The notes: generated by a model not told the origin, from the letters alone. Shown: positions 43,493 through 53,757, numbered from the stretch's first letter. The stretch is DNA of 64,000 nt from Porphyra umbilicalis (GCA_002049455.2 KV918789.1:186001-250000); one strand, 5' to 3'. Numbers and translations: made by a program.

Positions 43493-43721
43493 TCAGTGCC
43501 CGTGTCGCATCAGACGCCGTTTTTCTCGGCTCGCCTGTCTTGCTGCTATGCTCTACGCCGCGTCGTCGTCCCCGCTGGACGACGCCGCACTGTCTACCAC
43601 GCCAAGGCTGTGAGCCGACGCCCTCCGACCCCCCCCTCCCCGGCCCCCCCCTCAGTCCCCTGCAGCTCCCCTCCCCCCCCGTTTCCCTCACGTCCCAGGT
43701 CAGCCCGCGTGCAGACACAAA

Positions 43722-46058
43722 ATGCCCTCCAACAGCCGGCGTCTGTGCGACTGCGACGACTGCACAGGTGATGGTGAAGAGCCTCCCTGCTTTGTGTCCA
43801 GAACCACATGGTTTGAACATCAATCAAGCAAACGGCGTCGGTTGTCGGTAGGGAATGTCACCGGCGGAGGCCCTTCGGGCACCGCCGGTAGTGCCACCGG
43901 CTCTGACAGGGATGAGCCTCCGGCCGGTCTGGCGGGGGACGAGGTGGGGGATGACGTGGGGGGGGAGGCGGAGACTGTGGACGAGGACTGTCCACCAAGA
44001 CCTGACCACACGGCTGAAGGGGGGGCCGCTGCTTGCAGCGAGGATAGCCCCCTCAGTGCCGATCAAGATGTGGGTCAGGCTGGTGAGGACGAGAGCAGTG
44101 TGGCGAGCTCGGATGCGGACTCGGACGCCTCTACGAACGTGCCTCCCGCTGCTTTCATTGTGGAGGACCCCGCCGCTGATGACGCCGATCCCATTGGCCT
44201 ACCGGAACCTGTAATTCAGGATGCTGTGAGCTCCAACGAGGTGCAGCTGTCGGTGGCTCAATTTGGAGCGGTCGCGAAGGACTTGGCGATCTTTATTTAC
44301 GCTGTGAACCACGATCTAACTGAGGCTGCGCTTGCAGATCTGCTTAAGCTGAGCTGCTGCGACGCGAAGTATCGAACTCCGTACCTCATGCGAAAGTTCA
44401 TCGAGGCGAGCGTGAATGTAGAGAAGCGCCAGGTGGACTGCTGTTTGAACGGTTGCGTGGCCTTCACACACAAGCGGTCTCACCTGAGGTCCTGCGACGC
44501 CTATGGGACCGCTCGGTACACGTCGACGGGGAAGCCTGCCCGGCAGATGACCTACTGGCCAGTGACTGCGTGGCTCACCAACATGCTGGGCGACCCAATT
44601 TTGGGTCCGGACATGATGGCCGGCATGAAGGAAGCCCGTAGTGCCGCCAATAGGAACTCGGACGGGCAGCAAAAGGAAGGCCTGCACGACTGGTACGATG
44701 GCCTGAACTTCCTCAAGGCGTTGCTTGCGGGGCTTTTCACTGAGGACACCGACATTGCTCTCAGCATTTCCACTGACGGGATGGAGGCGTGGCGCCAACG
44801 AGGATTTCAGGGCTGGCCGATCATCGTGACTGTACTGAACCTGTCGCCGGGCGTACGCACGAGCAACATCTGCCAAATAGTCGTTGCTATCACCCCTGGC
44901 CCGCGACAACCTGTCGACCTGGAGTCAGTCCTGCACCCTCTGGCCGAGGAGCTGGACGAGTTGGCACAGGGAATTCCGGGCGTTCGCGTCTCTGGGTCCT
45001 CGGAGCTGTGTACGTTGCGTGCGCACGCCGTGCAATTTACGGCCCATATGTCGGCGTTCGATATTCTGTTGAATACCACGGGGTATAACGGATATTCGCC
45101 CAGTCGGTGTCGTGAATTTCACGGCGTGTACCACGCAGCCAGCAACCACTACTACTTCCCTCCATTGGACCCGACCACTGATGACGCGGACCCGCTCTTT
45201 GCCGTCTACAACTGTACGGTCCCACGACGGTCCGCCGAGAGCTTCCAGCGGGACGCGGATGACGTCGAACAGGCCAGGTCGACCGGGCGGTCCTTGGCCT
45301 TTCAAAAAGCTGTGTCGAAAAAGTCGGGAATCAAAGGACATTCGCTGTTCTTTGCCCCTTCTGACGCGATGCGGCTAGCTTACCCACACTTGACGCACAT
45401 GTGGCGAATGGGGCCCGCGGCTGCTCCCTACGACGTCATGCATCTGCTCATGCAAAACGTTGCCCCGCTGCTCTGGAAGCTTTTCGCTGGCAAGGTGCCG
45501 GTGGAAGGAGCGGCCAATGAGGACTACGTGATGTCTGCCGCCACTGTAGCCCGGATTGGCCGGGAGATGGTGGCGGCACGGCGAACTGTGCCTATGATAC
45601 AGGCACGGTCGCTGCGGAATATCGACCTCCAATTTCGGTCATTTAAGGCCGTGGATTGGATGTACTGGTTGCTTTCCACCGCGGAAATCCAATTGGTTGG
45701 TCGAATTCCGAACTTGTACTACAAAATGTTCATGAAGCTGTGCAAGGCCTGCCGCGTCCTCTTCCGCCCCCGGGGCCTGTCCGCGCCCGAGTTGGAGACG
45801 GTGGAAGCGCGGCTGCAGCGGTTCGTACACATGTACTACACCCACGTGTACGGCGGGACGTACGAGCGGCTGCCGCTGTGCCGGTCCATCATCACGGCGG
45901 TCCTGGACATTGTTCCCAGTATGCGTGCATGTGGGCCGGCTTGGGCGTCGTGGCAGTTCCCCGCCGAGCGCAAAATTGGGGAACTTGGGGACATCATTTG
46001 GGGAAACCTACCTGCCGGCGGAGTGGGCCGCGGCCACTGGAAAAAAGCCACGGCGTGA
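43722..46058 (+). CDS. CACTA transposase, TNP2 family
   Basis: 778 residues. An N-terminal Cys-rich patch (CDCDDCTGDGEEPPC) precedes an acidic linker. Next come a region with a C…C…H-type pattern (VDCCLNGCVAFTHKRSHLRSC) and the TNP2 catalytic core: LSISTDGMEAW (D352), a NLSPGVRTSN block, TPGPRQP, YDVMHLLMQNVAPLLWKLF (D571) and FPAERKIGELGDI (E749). These acidic residues are the likely DDE triad. TNP2 cuts CACTA ends during cut-and-paste transposition. The gene is intronless to its stop. Coding sequence seems to continue in the next frame from about 46010, so the original C terminus was probably longer and has been lost by a one-base shift or an intron I cannot place. Start: the first ATG after a TATA box and leader. 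Confidence 0.85.
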   Translation: MPSNSRRLCDCDDCTGDGEEPPCFVSRTTWFEHQSSKRRRLSVGNVTGGGPSGTAGSATGSDRDEPPAGLAGDEVGDDVGGEAETVDEDCPPRPDHTAEGGAAACSEDSPLSADQDVGQAGEDESSVASSDADSDASTNVPPAAFIVEDPAADDADPIGLPEPVIQDAVSSNEVQLSVAQFGAVAKDLAIFIYAVNHDLTEAALADLLKLSCCDAKYRTPYLMRKFIEASVNVEKRQVDCCLNGCVAFTHKRSHLRSCDAYGTARYTSTGKPARQMTYWPVTAWLTNMLGDPILGPDMMAGMKEARSAANRNSDGQQKEGLHDWYDGLNFLKALLAGLFTEDTDIALSISTDGMEAWRQRGFQGWPIIVTVLNLSPGVRTSNICQIVVAITPGPRQPVDLESVLHPLAEELDELAQGIPGVRVSGSSELCTLRAHAVQFTAHMSAFDILLNTTGYNGYSPSRCREFHGVYHAASNHYYFPPLDPTTDDADPLFAVYNCTVPRRSAESFQRDADDVEQARSTGRSLAFQKAVSKKSGIKGHSLFFAPSDAMRLAYPHLTHMWRMGPAAAPYDVMHLLMQNVAPLLWKLFAGKVPVEGAANEDYVMSAATVARIGREMVAARRTVPMIQARSLRNIDLQFRSFKAVDWMYWLLSTAEIQLVGRIPNLYYKMFMKLCKACRVLFRPRGLSAPELETVEARLQRFVHMYYTHVYGGTYERLPLCRSIITAVLDIVPSMRACGPAWASWQFPAERKIGELGDIIWGNLPAGGVGRGHWKKATA

Positions 46059-46059
46059 G

Positions 46060-46527
46060 GGCACACCCCGTGGAAGCCTGCTCGTCCCTGCTGGCGAGGC
46101 GGTAAATGAGATGGAATGGACGGTCTCCCTGCTGCCCCCTCGCTGTGCGGCGGCGCCGCTTGTCGGTGCGGAGCTGACAGCCATGCGGACGGCCCTTGCC
46201 GTGGAAGAGGTGGCGGACGTGCCGTCGTCCATTTTGGCCATGAAGTACTTCCGCCTCAAATTGGCAAGCGGAGAAATTGCCGGGTCGAAGCCCGTCGGCA
46301 CGGACTCCGCCAAACACCGCCGCCGAAGCTACCTCCTTCGAATTGATTCAACGGAGAAGCGGCGTCGGCGAGACGGCCGAGTGGTGGACGTACCAGTCAC
46401 GACCTATGGTGCTGTGATTTTTTCTTTGCCCCGCGAGCCTGTTAAAACAGTGGCCGTGTGCCTCAAAAACAGCCGTCAATGGCATCGCGACAGCTGCAGG
46501 CGGCGCTCAGATGACGCTCTTTTGTAA
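46060..46527 (+). CDS. Probable continuation of the transposase C terminus in a shifted frame
   Basis: This frame is open to 46527 and its composition is coding-like: EWTVSLLPPRCAAAPLVGAE, then SILAMKYFRLKLASGEIAG and TTYGAVIFSLPREPVKTVAV. It directly overlaps the end of the transposase frame (from about 46010, LPAEWAAATGKKP). A single-base shift near 46012-46018 would fuse the two. An intron is the alternative, but no clean GT-AG pair joins the phases. I assign no separate function. Confidence 0.5.
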   Translation, partial: GTPRGSLLVPAGEAVNEMEWTVSLLPPRCAAAPLVGAELTAMRTALAVEEVADVPSSILAMKYFRLKLASGEIAGSKPVGTDSAKHRRRSYLLRIDSTEKRRRRDGRVVDVPVTTYGAVIFSLPREPVKTVAVCLKNSRQWHRDSCRRRSDDALL

Positions 46528-47095
46528 GAAGAGCGGGGCTGAGCATTTGTTGCGCTGGTGCGTGATGCTGGGGCTTGCCCATCGAAATCCTAGAGCTGGG
46601 CGAGGCGCTTACCGGGCGTGGATCGTAGGCTAACTGAGATCCACTCATTGTACTTATTGGGTGCTATGGGAATTTTTTCGTGGCACTCCAATTCTGTATC
46701 TTCCCAGCGACCGCACTGGAAGCAGCCCAGGCTTACTGCAGCTGTGGTCGGCGTCGCATCACAGCCACACACCGGCGCTCCAGCGCCCCCCCCCCGTCGC
46801 GTCACAGACGCCACGCTGTTCAGACCCCACGCAGCCCCATTATCGCAACGTCGTGTTTTCTGTCTTTGCCCCGTGTGTCCTCTGTCGGCTCTCTTCCGCG
46901 GCCCTCTACATTGTACGTCACCCGGATTGTTCATCAAACCCCCCTGCCATACCCTGTTGCCTCGGTACGATCAACGCTAGTGAGCGTGCTTGTGGTGCGC
47001 TCTCTCCCATCGTCTGCCAAACCGCTGGTCACTTCCAACCTCTTGGAGCCCAGGACTCCACATCGTCTTCCTTGACCCTCCTTCGCGAGCCCACG

Positions 47096-48781
47096 ATGAC
47101 GACCATGCATTCTACGCGCAAGCGGACGCGCGCTGCCTCTCAAGCAGGTGCGTTTGCGTGTGTACTATTGTGATTCATTGTGGCATTTTTATGGTACCGG
47201 CCTCAGCGTGGACGTGAGGACTGGATGATTTTCTTTCCCCACTACATGCAACTTGCGACTAACACTCGTCGTGTTTTCTCTTTGTGTTTTCATCGACTTG
47301 GGTTTCTTTTTTCTTTTCTAGAGATCGACGCCGATGTTGCGGCAGCAACTGCGGCTGCTGCTGCTTTGTCTGTCCTCCTAGAAGCGGATCAAGAGGTGCC
47401 TGATGATGCTGATCAGCCTCCTCCTCGACGTCGGCGCGCTTCAGCAAGAACTGCAGCGCGGCGCCGTCCATCCTCTGCACGTCCTGCTGATCGTCCGCCC
47501 GCTGCCCCCCCCGCCCGATCACGGTCATCATCACCAGCAGCGGCAAGTGCGTTTAGCCCGTCGCGGCGACAGGCGGCACCTCCTCGCCCGCCGCCGAGGA
47601 GAGTGCCATTGCCACCCCGACGGCCGACATCTCGTTTGGAGACGCACTCATTGGGTGGGGCGGCGACATTGTCACCGTTCGCCGCTCCCATCGAGGGGCC
47701 GGATTCCCGTCGGGCGAGTGCCTCGGACGGTCGTGCACTCGGCGAAATTCCGGATGATGGGTTATCTCCGAACGGGCCACGGCGGCAACGAGCCGATACG
47801 TCGCGCGGGGCTGACCCGGGGGCGCGGGTTGGCTCCAGCGGAGTCGCTACCGTAGGGCCTGGACGGAGGGGTGCGCGCGGATCAACGGCGGGTGGGTCTC
47901 GACCGAGGGCGTCGGCACCATCGGCGACGCGCGCAGCTGGCGGGCGGGAGCTTTCCGCGCCCCCAAGGCGGCAGGCGTTCGTCTCGTCCTCGCCTTTTGG
48001 CATGGCTCCATCTCCGCCCGCGAGCGGGTCCCCCGCGGCCGCTCCTCGAGGCGGTGCGGACCTGCGGCGCCGCGCAAATGTGCCTCGTCCATCTCGGCCA
48101 CCCGTCGAAAGGCGCTCAGACGGGGAGGAGGCTGATTATCAATGCAGTTGTAAACGACCACGCCGTGGCAGGGCGCTCACCAACGGCCGGGGCGGTTTTG
48201 ACTTACCTGACGACCGGCACGCGGCCGTGCGCACGCTGGAAGCACCACCACCCCCCCTCAACAACATGCCTGTCTACGGCAATGACGACGTCGGCATCCC
48301 CCCTGACCGCGTGCGGTATGTCCGCGGACTCGTGCGCGCGGCTGTGAAGGAGTACTTCACAAGCTACCATACTTGGGGGTATCAGGAGTGGAGCGACATG
48401 AAGCAGGCCATCACCTACGTTGAGCAACACGAGCCGAGTTTGGCTATCTGCGTGCGCTCGTGGGGGGCTTGCGCCCTTCTGTCTCGAGCAATCAACAACA
48501 AGGCGGCGTATGCACGCTGTTGCTGCGACAGGCCGCCCAAGCCACCGGCAATCGGTACCCCGGGCACAGCTGGTGCCGGCGCGAGCGTGGATGCCACCGG
48601 TGCGAGCGAGGCCCGGGCGAGGCGGGGGGGGGGGCGATGCGGGGGGAAGGGGCGAGGCGGGGGGGAGGGGCGAGGCGGGGGGGAGGGGCGAGGCGGGGCG
48701 GGGGGGCGACGGGGGGTCACGCCACCGGCGCCAGCGGTCACGCGGGCGCTGGTGCGACCGTGGCGCCCGAACCGTGTGTGA
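47096..48781 (+). CDS. Second gene of the CACTA element, spliced, nuclear accessory-like protein
   Basis: Exon 1 is 47096-47147 (MTTMHSTRKRTRAASQ…). The intron 47148-47321 starts GTGCGT and ends TTTTCTAG after a pyrimidine tract; exon 2 is 47322-48781. The joined codon is GAG and the frame continues EIDADVAAAT, giving 503 residues. The first 300 residues are basic, Ser/Arg/Pro-rich and likely disordered with nuclear-localisation clusters. The conserved-looking part is near residues 370-460: VRYVRGLVRAAVKEYFTSYH, YQEWSDMKQAITYVEQHEPS, then a Cys cluster. The tail is polyglycine from a GC minisatellite. By position it corresponds to the DNA-binding accessory gene (TNPA-like) of CACTA elements, but no sequence similarity to TNPA is evident; the role is inference. 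Confidence 0.68.
48630..48712 (+). repeat. Minisatellite, about 17-bp unit (GGGGGAGGGGCGAGGCG)
   Basis: Four or so near-perfect direct units inside the coding tail of the accessory gene, adding Gly/Glu/Arg residues. Purine-rich on one strand, so triplex or quadruplex formation is possible. Confidence 0.75.
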
Positions 48782-49157
48782 CCGCCGAGGAATTCTTCGC
48801 CCGTATTAGTAGATAGCTGTAAACTGTAAACAATATATCCGTACATGAATTCCAGAGGCTGGCACGAATGAGTGGCCGAGGAACAGCACGAGCAGGCGTC
48901 CTCATCCGTGTGTGCCGAACACGTGGTGGCTTGTGAGCGAATCAAAGTCCGGCCGATCGCGGGTTGAGATCGCGGGAAAACCCGCGAATTCTGGACAGCG
49001 CCGGGCCCCGATATTGCGGGTGCTGCACTTCACGACTTCGCGCAGAGACCGTCGGCGGAGGTGTGGGCCCTTCCACAATGCCCATGAGGGAGGCATTCTT
49101 ACCCGCGATTTTCTGCCACCAGAATTCCGCGATATCGCGGGTATTTTTCTTGTAGGG

Positions 49158-50075
49158 CGGCACGGGGCGCAGCCCGCGACCGGTGGAGGGAGCGGGCTCG
49201 TGCGACGGCAGGTCCGGCGGCGGCAGGTGGCTTTTTTGCCGCCGGGGCTGCTGTGGTCGCGACAGTGGTGGCGCCGCTGCCGCCAGCGACGCGCGGCAGC
49301 GCCGTATGGCGGCGACGCGACGGTTAGCGGAGGCATCGGCTGTGGCGGTGGTCGACTGGACCGTCAGTTGGCGCGGGAGCGCGCGCACACGGGCGATCGG
49401 TGCGCCGCGAACGCGGCGTCATCGTCGTGCCGCTGCTGTGGCACCGGGGAGCGGCAAAAAGAGGCCACCCCGTCTGCGCCGCCACCTCCGCGGCGCAGCC
49501 GCCGCGTCACCGCCGCCGCACTGCCGCCGCCGCTACCGCCGCCGGACTGACCGTCGCGACACCACCCCGCGCCTTCGGCCCCCCCTTGACGGGGGGCGCG
49601 CTCCGCAGGTTTCCCAGTCCGCCTTGGCAACAACCAGCGTATTGTCCCTGACGCGTGTTTGGATCACTTTTCTCGCTATGGAGCATAGCGTCGTGGGATG
49701 TTGTCAGAAGGCAGATCTGAGAAGGCCGTGAGGAGAGCGTTCTTTTGCCTACGGCATATGCTTCCTTTTTCTTTGTGCTTGTTGCCCTTTCTGTAGGCCG
49801 AAGTTGTGTTTCACTGACGTCGTTTTGTTACTCCAGCGACGCGAAGATGGATCACTCAAAATTGGATTGATTACAAGGGCTACTTTATAACTGATGGCGA
49901 TCATGATTCTGAGCAGTCCGATGGAGTCCTCTGCATCGATGGTGCACCACGCGGACGCCGCGCCCTTCTCAGGCCCGTTCGCAGCACGTTTCGCAGCTCC
50001 GCGGGGCCCGCAGAACCGGGGTGCATTATCTGCGAAAGAACATGTGGGCCTCCGACAGACCTTTACTGTACTTAC
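49158..50075. other. Right flank of the CACTA insertion and upstream region of the Harbinger transposase
   Basis: 49158-49620 continues the GC-rich sequence interrupted at 42992. From 49640 the composition falls to moderate GC. No gene supported. Somewhere here should be the left end of the Harbinger element, but I could not find matching termini. Confidence 0.4.
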
Positions 50076-51338
50076 GTGACACGCGCGCAAATTGTGTTTC
50101 CAGTGCGATTAAATTGCTTATCAGTACTGGCGGGCACCTTCGTGGTGGCCACCTTTTTCACAGCAACTCGCACCGCGATGTACCCCCCCGTTTGGCAGAC
50201 TGCGGCTGCGGCGCACGTCACTATCGCGTCTGCGGCCATGTATCGCGGGCGTGGGCTTTTAGTTTCTCCATCCCCTGTTGTAAACACCCTTTCTACTCTT
50301 CAGGACGTACAGACCCGCTACGGCGGTTGTTTTTCCCGCGCCATGCGCATGCCGGCGGACGCCGTTGTCGACCTGGTTGACGTTTTGCGCCCGCGTCTTC
50401 CGCGTCGCGGGCTGTCTCCTGTGTGCCGTACAGCTCTGGCCTTGCGGTACTTAAGTGGCGGTAGCTACGTGGACATCTGTGCAGTATTTGGCGTGCACCC
50501 CGCCACGCTGTACCGGTCTTTGTGGGAGGTGATTGACGCCATCAATGCAACTCCTTGCCTGGACTTGGACTTCCAGCTGAGCTGCCATCAACGCCGCCTG
50601 GATTATGCAGGAGGCTTCCAACGGCGCCGCGGATCGCCATTTGGCAACGTGATTGGCGCATTGGACGGCGTGGCAGTTCGCCAGGATCAGCCTCTGGTTG
50701 CAGACGCGCAGTGTGTGGCGGATTACTACAGTCGGAAGGGCTTCTACGCATTCAACACACAAGCAGTATGTGACGCGGATTACAAGTTTTTATGGATGAG
50801 CTGTATGAGCCCGGGCGCCTGCCACGACTCGACGGCTTTTGCCGGCACGCACCTCGGGCAAATTCTACTAGACTCGACACACGAGCTCACAGTGGCCTTG
50901 ATTAACGCCGGCCATTGTCTTGTGGCCGACGAGGCCTATGCGGCAAGCGAGGTTTTGGCTGTGCCGTGGCCGGGCTCTGGGCGGGGGGACCAGTGGAAGG
51001 ATTCTTACAACTTCTACCAGTCCTCTAGTCGTATCCACATTGAACAAGCTTTTGGGATGCTCTCGTGGCGTTGGGGTGTATTTTGGCGCACATTGCGTGT
51101 TCCTTTTGCGAAGAGACCGAGTTTGGTGCGGGCGTGTTTTCGCTTGCACAACTTTTGCCGCGGGCACGCCACCGCGCGCGACTGTGTGGTTTCGCCGTGG
51201 GGGAACGACTCGGTGGGGTGTGACGCATCGTTTGCTCCAACTGATACGGTGGGACCCAACCAGCGCGGGCGGCGCCGGGACTGCGAGCGCTCCAACCTAA
51301 GGGTCAGGATGACCCGCCGAGAGGAGGAGAGTGGTTAG
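50076..51338 (+). CDS. PIF/Harbinger transposase (DDE_Tnp_4 type)
   Basis: 420 residues from the first ATG; Met at 50178 or 50238 is also possible because conserved sequence begins only after residue 80. A helix-turn-helix segment (RTALALRYLSGGSYVDICAVFGVHPATLYRSLWEVI) precedes the nuclease fold. Catalytic residues: D197 in GALDGVAV, D251 in GACHDSTAF and E323 in RIHIEQAFGMLSWRWG; LVADEAYA lies between. The order and the ending HNFC match PIF/Harbinger transposases, which use TWA targets and need a second, DNA-binding protein. The catalytic set is complete and there is no stop or frameshift, so this copy could be functional. It converges on the SAP-domain gene with about 105 bases between the stops. 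Confidence 0.87.
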   Translation: MTRAQIVFPVRLNCLSVLAGTFVVATFFTATRTAMYPPVWQTAAAAHVTIASAAMYRGRGLLVSPSPVVNTLSTLQDVQTRYGGCFSRAMRMPADAVVDLVDVLRPRLPRRGLSPVCRTALALRYLSGGSYVDICAVFGVHPATLYRSLWEVIDAINATPCLDLDFQLSCHQRRLDYAGGFQRRRGSPFGNVIGALDGVAVRQDQPLVADAQCVADYYSRKGFYAFNTQAVCDADYKFLWMSCMSPGACHDSTAFAGTHLGQILLDSTHELTVALINAGHCLVADEAYAASEVLAVPWPGSGRGDQWKDSYNFYQSSSRIHIEQAFGMLSWRWGVFWRTLRVPFAKRPSLVRACFRLHNFCRGHATARDCVVSPWGNDSVGCDASFAPTDTVGPNQRGRRRDCERSNLRVRMTRREEESG

Positions 51339-51443
51339 TTGCGTCCTGGAGTGGGGAGCATGTTTTGAATCAGTGAGCACTACGAACAATCTCTCGCCTC
51401 ACGCTATCACAATGCGGTACAAGACAGTCACACACACTATTGT

Positions 51444-52941
51444 CTAAAAGAAACTCTCAGACTCATCATCTCGAGTGCCGTCTCCATCCCCACCCTCACT
51501 CCCACCGGCAGCGGCTGTAAAGCCCACGTTGCTCCCACCGTCGCCAACACCTGCGGGTACGTCCTTCTCAGCCGCGGGAAACAAGATGCTGTCCAACTTC
51601 CGCTCAACAGCTTGAATAAATCTTGGATGAGCATCGGCAGCTCTTAAGTTCTTCAGCGTCTCCGACAGGGTGGCCAGCTCGCCGAAACTCGTCTGCTTCA
51701 CGATGGCGTCCGCCATCGTCGTGGAATTCGCGGCAAGCGTTGCGAATGAGCCGTTGTCATCCACCCGTCTGCGCTTGCCACGGTTGGTGGGCAGCGCACG
51801 AGTGCCCTGCCCAACCTGGGGCGGAAGGTCACCTTCAACCCCAGCGATGCCGATATCTGGACTCGCCAACTTCAGCACCACGTCGTTGTCCTTGATCAGA
51901 TGGAAACAATAATCCAGAAGTGTGTCACCACGTGAAAAAGACCCCCACAGGGTGACGTTGTTTTGACCTGAGCTTGAGTACCTCTTGTACACAGGCCAGA
52001 AAGACGAAGTAAGCTGACCAACCGTCCAGAATATCAGGTGCAGTAGCCACAAGAGCAGTAGAGTGTGGTGTGCAATACTCACATTAGATGTGTGCTCAGC
52101 CTCTGCCATCGAGCTCGCTCCACAACAATCAGTATCACCATAAGATAAGAAAACGTGCTCAAGCGTACCTCTGACCATTTGGCCTTCAACGTCTCGCCGG
52201 TGCGAACATGAGGATGCGAGTTGGGATTGATGCCCCCATCGGCACACTCGGTAGGCACATCGAATAAGTCGGAGCTGTTGAAGATAGGGGCCACGACAAC
52301 CACCCAAACAGCCCCGCGCGAGGTCCGTGCATCCTCCTGTTGCCGTGACGTCACTCCGCGTGACGTCACGACCCCAGCAGCCACCTCTGGCTGACACAGA
52401 ATGTGGGCGAGACGCACCCTCTCGTGCTTCGTGAAGTTGGGGGCCCGACCAGCCGACGACCCCGAGCTACTCGGAGGCGGGCAGCCCGCGCAGACGGGCC
52501 CCGAATATTCGGGGGAAGCGGCATCAGGTGCCACCGTCGGCCTCGAAATGGGGCGTGGCGCACCCGCACCCAACGAGAGGGTCGACGATGCATCCTCCAT
52601 TCGCCAGCAGGCGCCGTCCAGCCAGCTTGATCGCTGGCCTCAGCGGGCGTGCCGCCGAGAGCGGCAGGGCGGATATCCCGGTTGGCCCCCAGGCCCGACC
52701 CGTCGTCCCCCGCCACAGCCGACGATGGGGCCAGAGCGGGGCTGTTGCGGGGTGGCCCCGACTCCGGGGTACCCAGGGTCAACGATGACCCCGGAGCGGG
52801 GGGCAAATCGTCGGCACGGCCACCCAAAGCCACGCCGTTTGCCCGGCACCGCTCAACCAACGCCGGTTTGAACCCGTTCGTCGGAAGGCCTCGTTCTTTC
52901 AGCAGCGATCGCAGCCGTTCGACGGTAATACGAGAAGCCAT
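51444..52941 (-). CDS. SAP-domain protein, probable Harbinger partner gene, spliced
   Basis: Starts MASRITVERLRSLLKERGLP, a clear SAP motif (DNA/chromatin-binding helix-extended-helix, residues about 3-37). The second recognisable block, FTKHERVRLAHIL…RQQEDARTSRGAVWVVVVAPIFNS, ends RTGETLKAKWSE at a good donor. The intron 52014-52168 (GTACGC…GTCAG, phase 0) joins it to LTSSFWPVYKRYSSSGQNN…FHLIKDNDVVLKLA and a Ser/Asp-rich tail, with the stop at 51444. Between the SAP part and the second block the frame changes once near 52600-52650; an intron ending GCCAG or a one-base indel could explain it and I cannot decide. The product is likely nuclear and DNA-binding. A minus-strand TATAAATT lies at 53122-53115, about 175 bases before the start. 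The partnership with the transposase is inferred from position and from Harbinger biology. Confidence 0.62.
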
Positions 52942-53114
52942 GGGTGGTTGGTAAACAGGGGGAAGGGATGTGGTTGTCGGTGGGGGAAAACACGAGAATG
53001 GGTTCGGGGTGACGAGGAGAAGAGAGTGGTTCGCGAGACGGGCTGGTGCAGTCGACGCCGGAGACGGAGACAGAAATGGCGCGTGCATGTACACAAATGG
53101 GTCGTCACCGACAG

Positions 53115-53122
53115 AATTTATA
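53115..53122 (-). promoter_or_regulatory. TATA-like box of the SAP-domain gene
   Basis: TATAAATT on the minus strand in an otherwise mixed-GC context, about 175 bases upstream of the start codon at 52941. Confidence 0.4.
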
Positions 53123-53156
53123 ATATTCAACTCTTGCTCATTCGCCGGAACTACGT

Positions 53157-53252
53157 GCAGCGCGGTGCAGCGCGGTGCATCCCGGGGTTGTCAACATACG
53201 CGGCGCGGCCGCGTATTTTGACCAATCGGGGATGCACCGGGCTGCAGCGCAG
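53157..53252. repeat. Imperfect long palindrome upstream of the SAP gene
   Basis: The left arm (53157-53202) contains GCAGCGCGGTGCATCCC and CATACGCGGC. The right arm (53208-53252) contains GCCGCGTAT, GGGGATGCACC and GGGCTGCAGCGC. About 85 percent of positions pair by eye. It may form a cruciform or be a short fold-back element, or it may mark the element boundary. Confidence 0.65.
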
Positions 53253-53549
53253 CCCGCGGCGACCGTCACGAGCCAGTAAAAGCTTCGAATCGGTGGCCTC
53301 GTCTTCTGCGAAAGCGGTCTGCGAAAAGGCCTCGCCGAGTTGCTGCTGTTCCTCGCCAAGCGCCATCCACCGCCCACACCCCCTCCCCTTCCTTCCGCCC
53401 CTTCCTCCCGCGCGGCTCCCCTCCGCTTTCTTCCCCCCGCCCCTTCCTAGACGTCTTTCGAACATTGGCAGCGGCCGCCGGTGTGGGGCAGATGCCGGCA
53501 GCTTGATCGCACACAGCTACGCTGTGGCCGTCGCCGGCGGTCGGCGACG

Positions 53550-53757
53550 GGGGGGCGAGGCGGTGGCGACGGCGGGGAAGCGCGTCTGGGACGGGCGGGC
53601 GAGGCGGTGGCGACGGGGGGCCGAGGCGGTGGCGACGGGCGGGCGAGGCCGCCGCGACGGACGGCAAGTGGGCGGCGACGGGCGGCAAGTAGGCGGCGAC
53701 GGGCAGGCGAGGCCGCGCCGACGGGCGGGCGAGGCCGCGGCGACGGAGGGGCGTCAG
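53550..53757 (+). repeat. GC minisatellite (GGCGAGGCGGTGGCGACGG-like units)
   Basis: About ten degenerate units of 17-24 bp, alternating between versions with GAGGCGGTGGCGACGG and with GAGGCCGCGGCGACGG. It creates long open frames on both strands that I do not believe. A related GGA/GGC-rich tract continues to about 53960. Confidence 0.7.

Larger units (their letters stand above)
42993..49157. mobile_element. Complete CACTA (EnSpm-type) DNA transposon, 6165 bp, 3-bp target duplication
   Basis: The left end reads CCCTACAAGAAATATACCCG and the reverse complement of the right end reads CCCTACAAGAAAAATACCCG, followed by matching GATATCGCGG. This closely resembles the CACTACAAGAAA terminus of plant EnSpm elements. 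The trinucleotide CGG flanks both ends (42990-42992 and 49158-49160), the 3-bp target duplication typical of the superfamily. Subterminal copies of ATCGCGGGT in both orientations (43013-43047; 48956-48983; 49009-49014; 49111-49140) resemble accessory-protein binding sites. Inside are a TNP2-type transposase gene and a second, spliced gene, both on the plus strand, as in autonomous CACTA elements. Confidence 0.9.

Noticed and set aside
47180..48781. Intronless version of the CACTA second gene starting at 47180
   Set aside because: The first 47 codons are an intron with GTGCGT donor and pyrimidine tract before TAG; the spliced start at 47096 gives a basic N terminus in phase.
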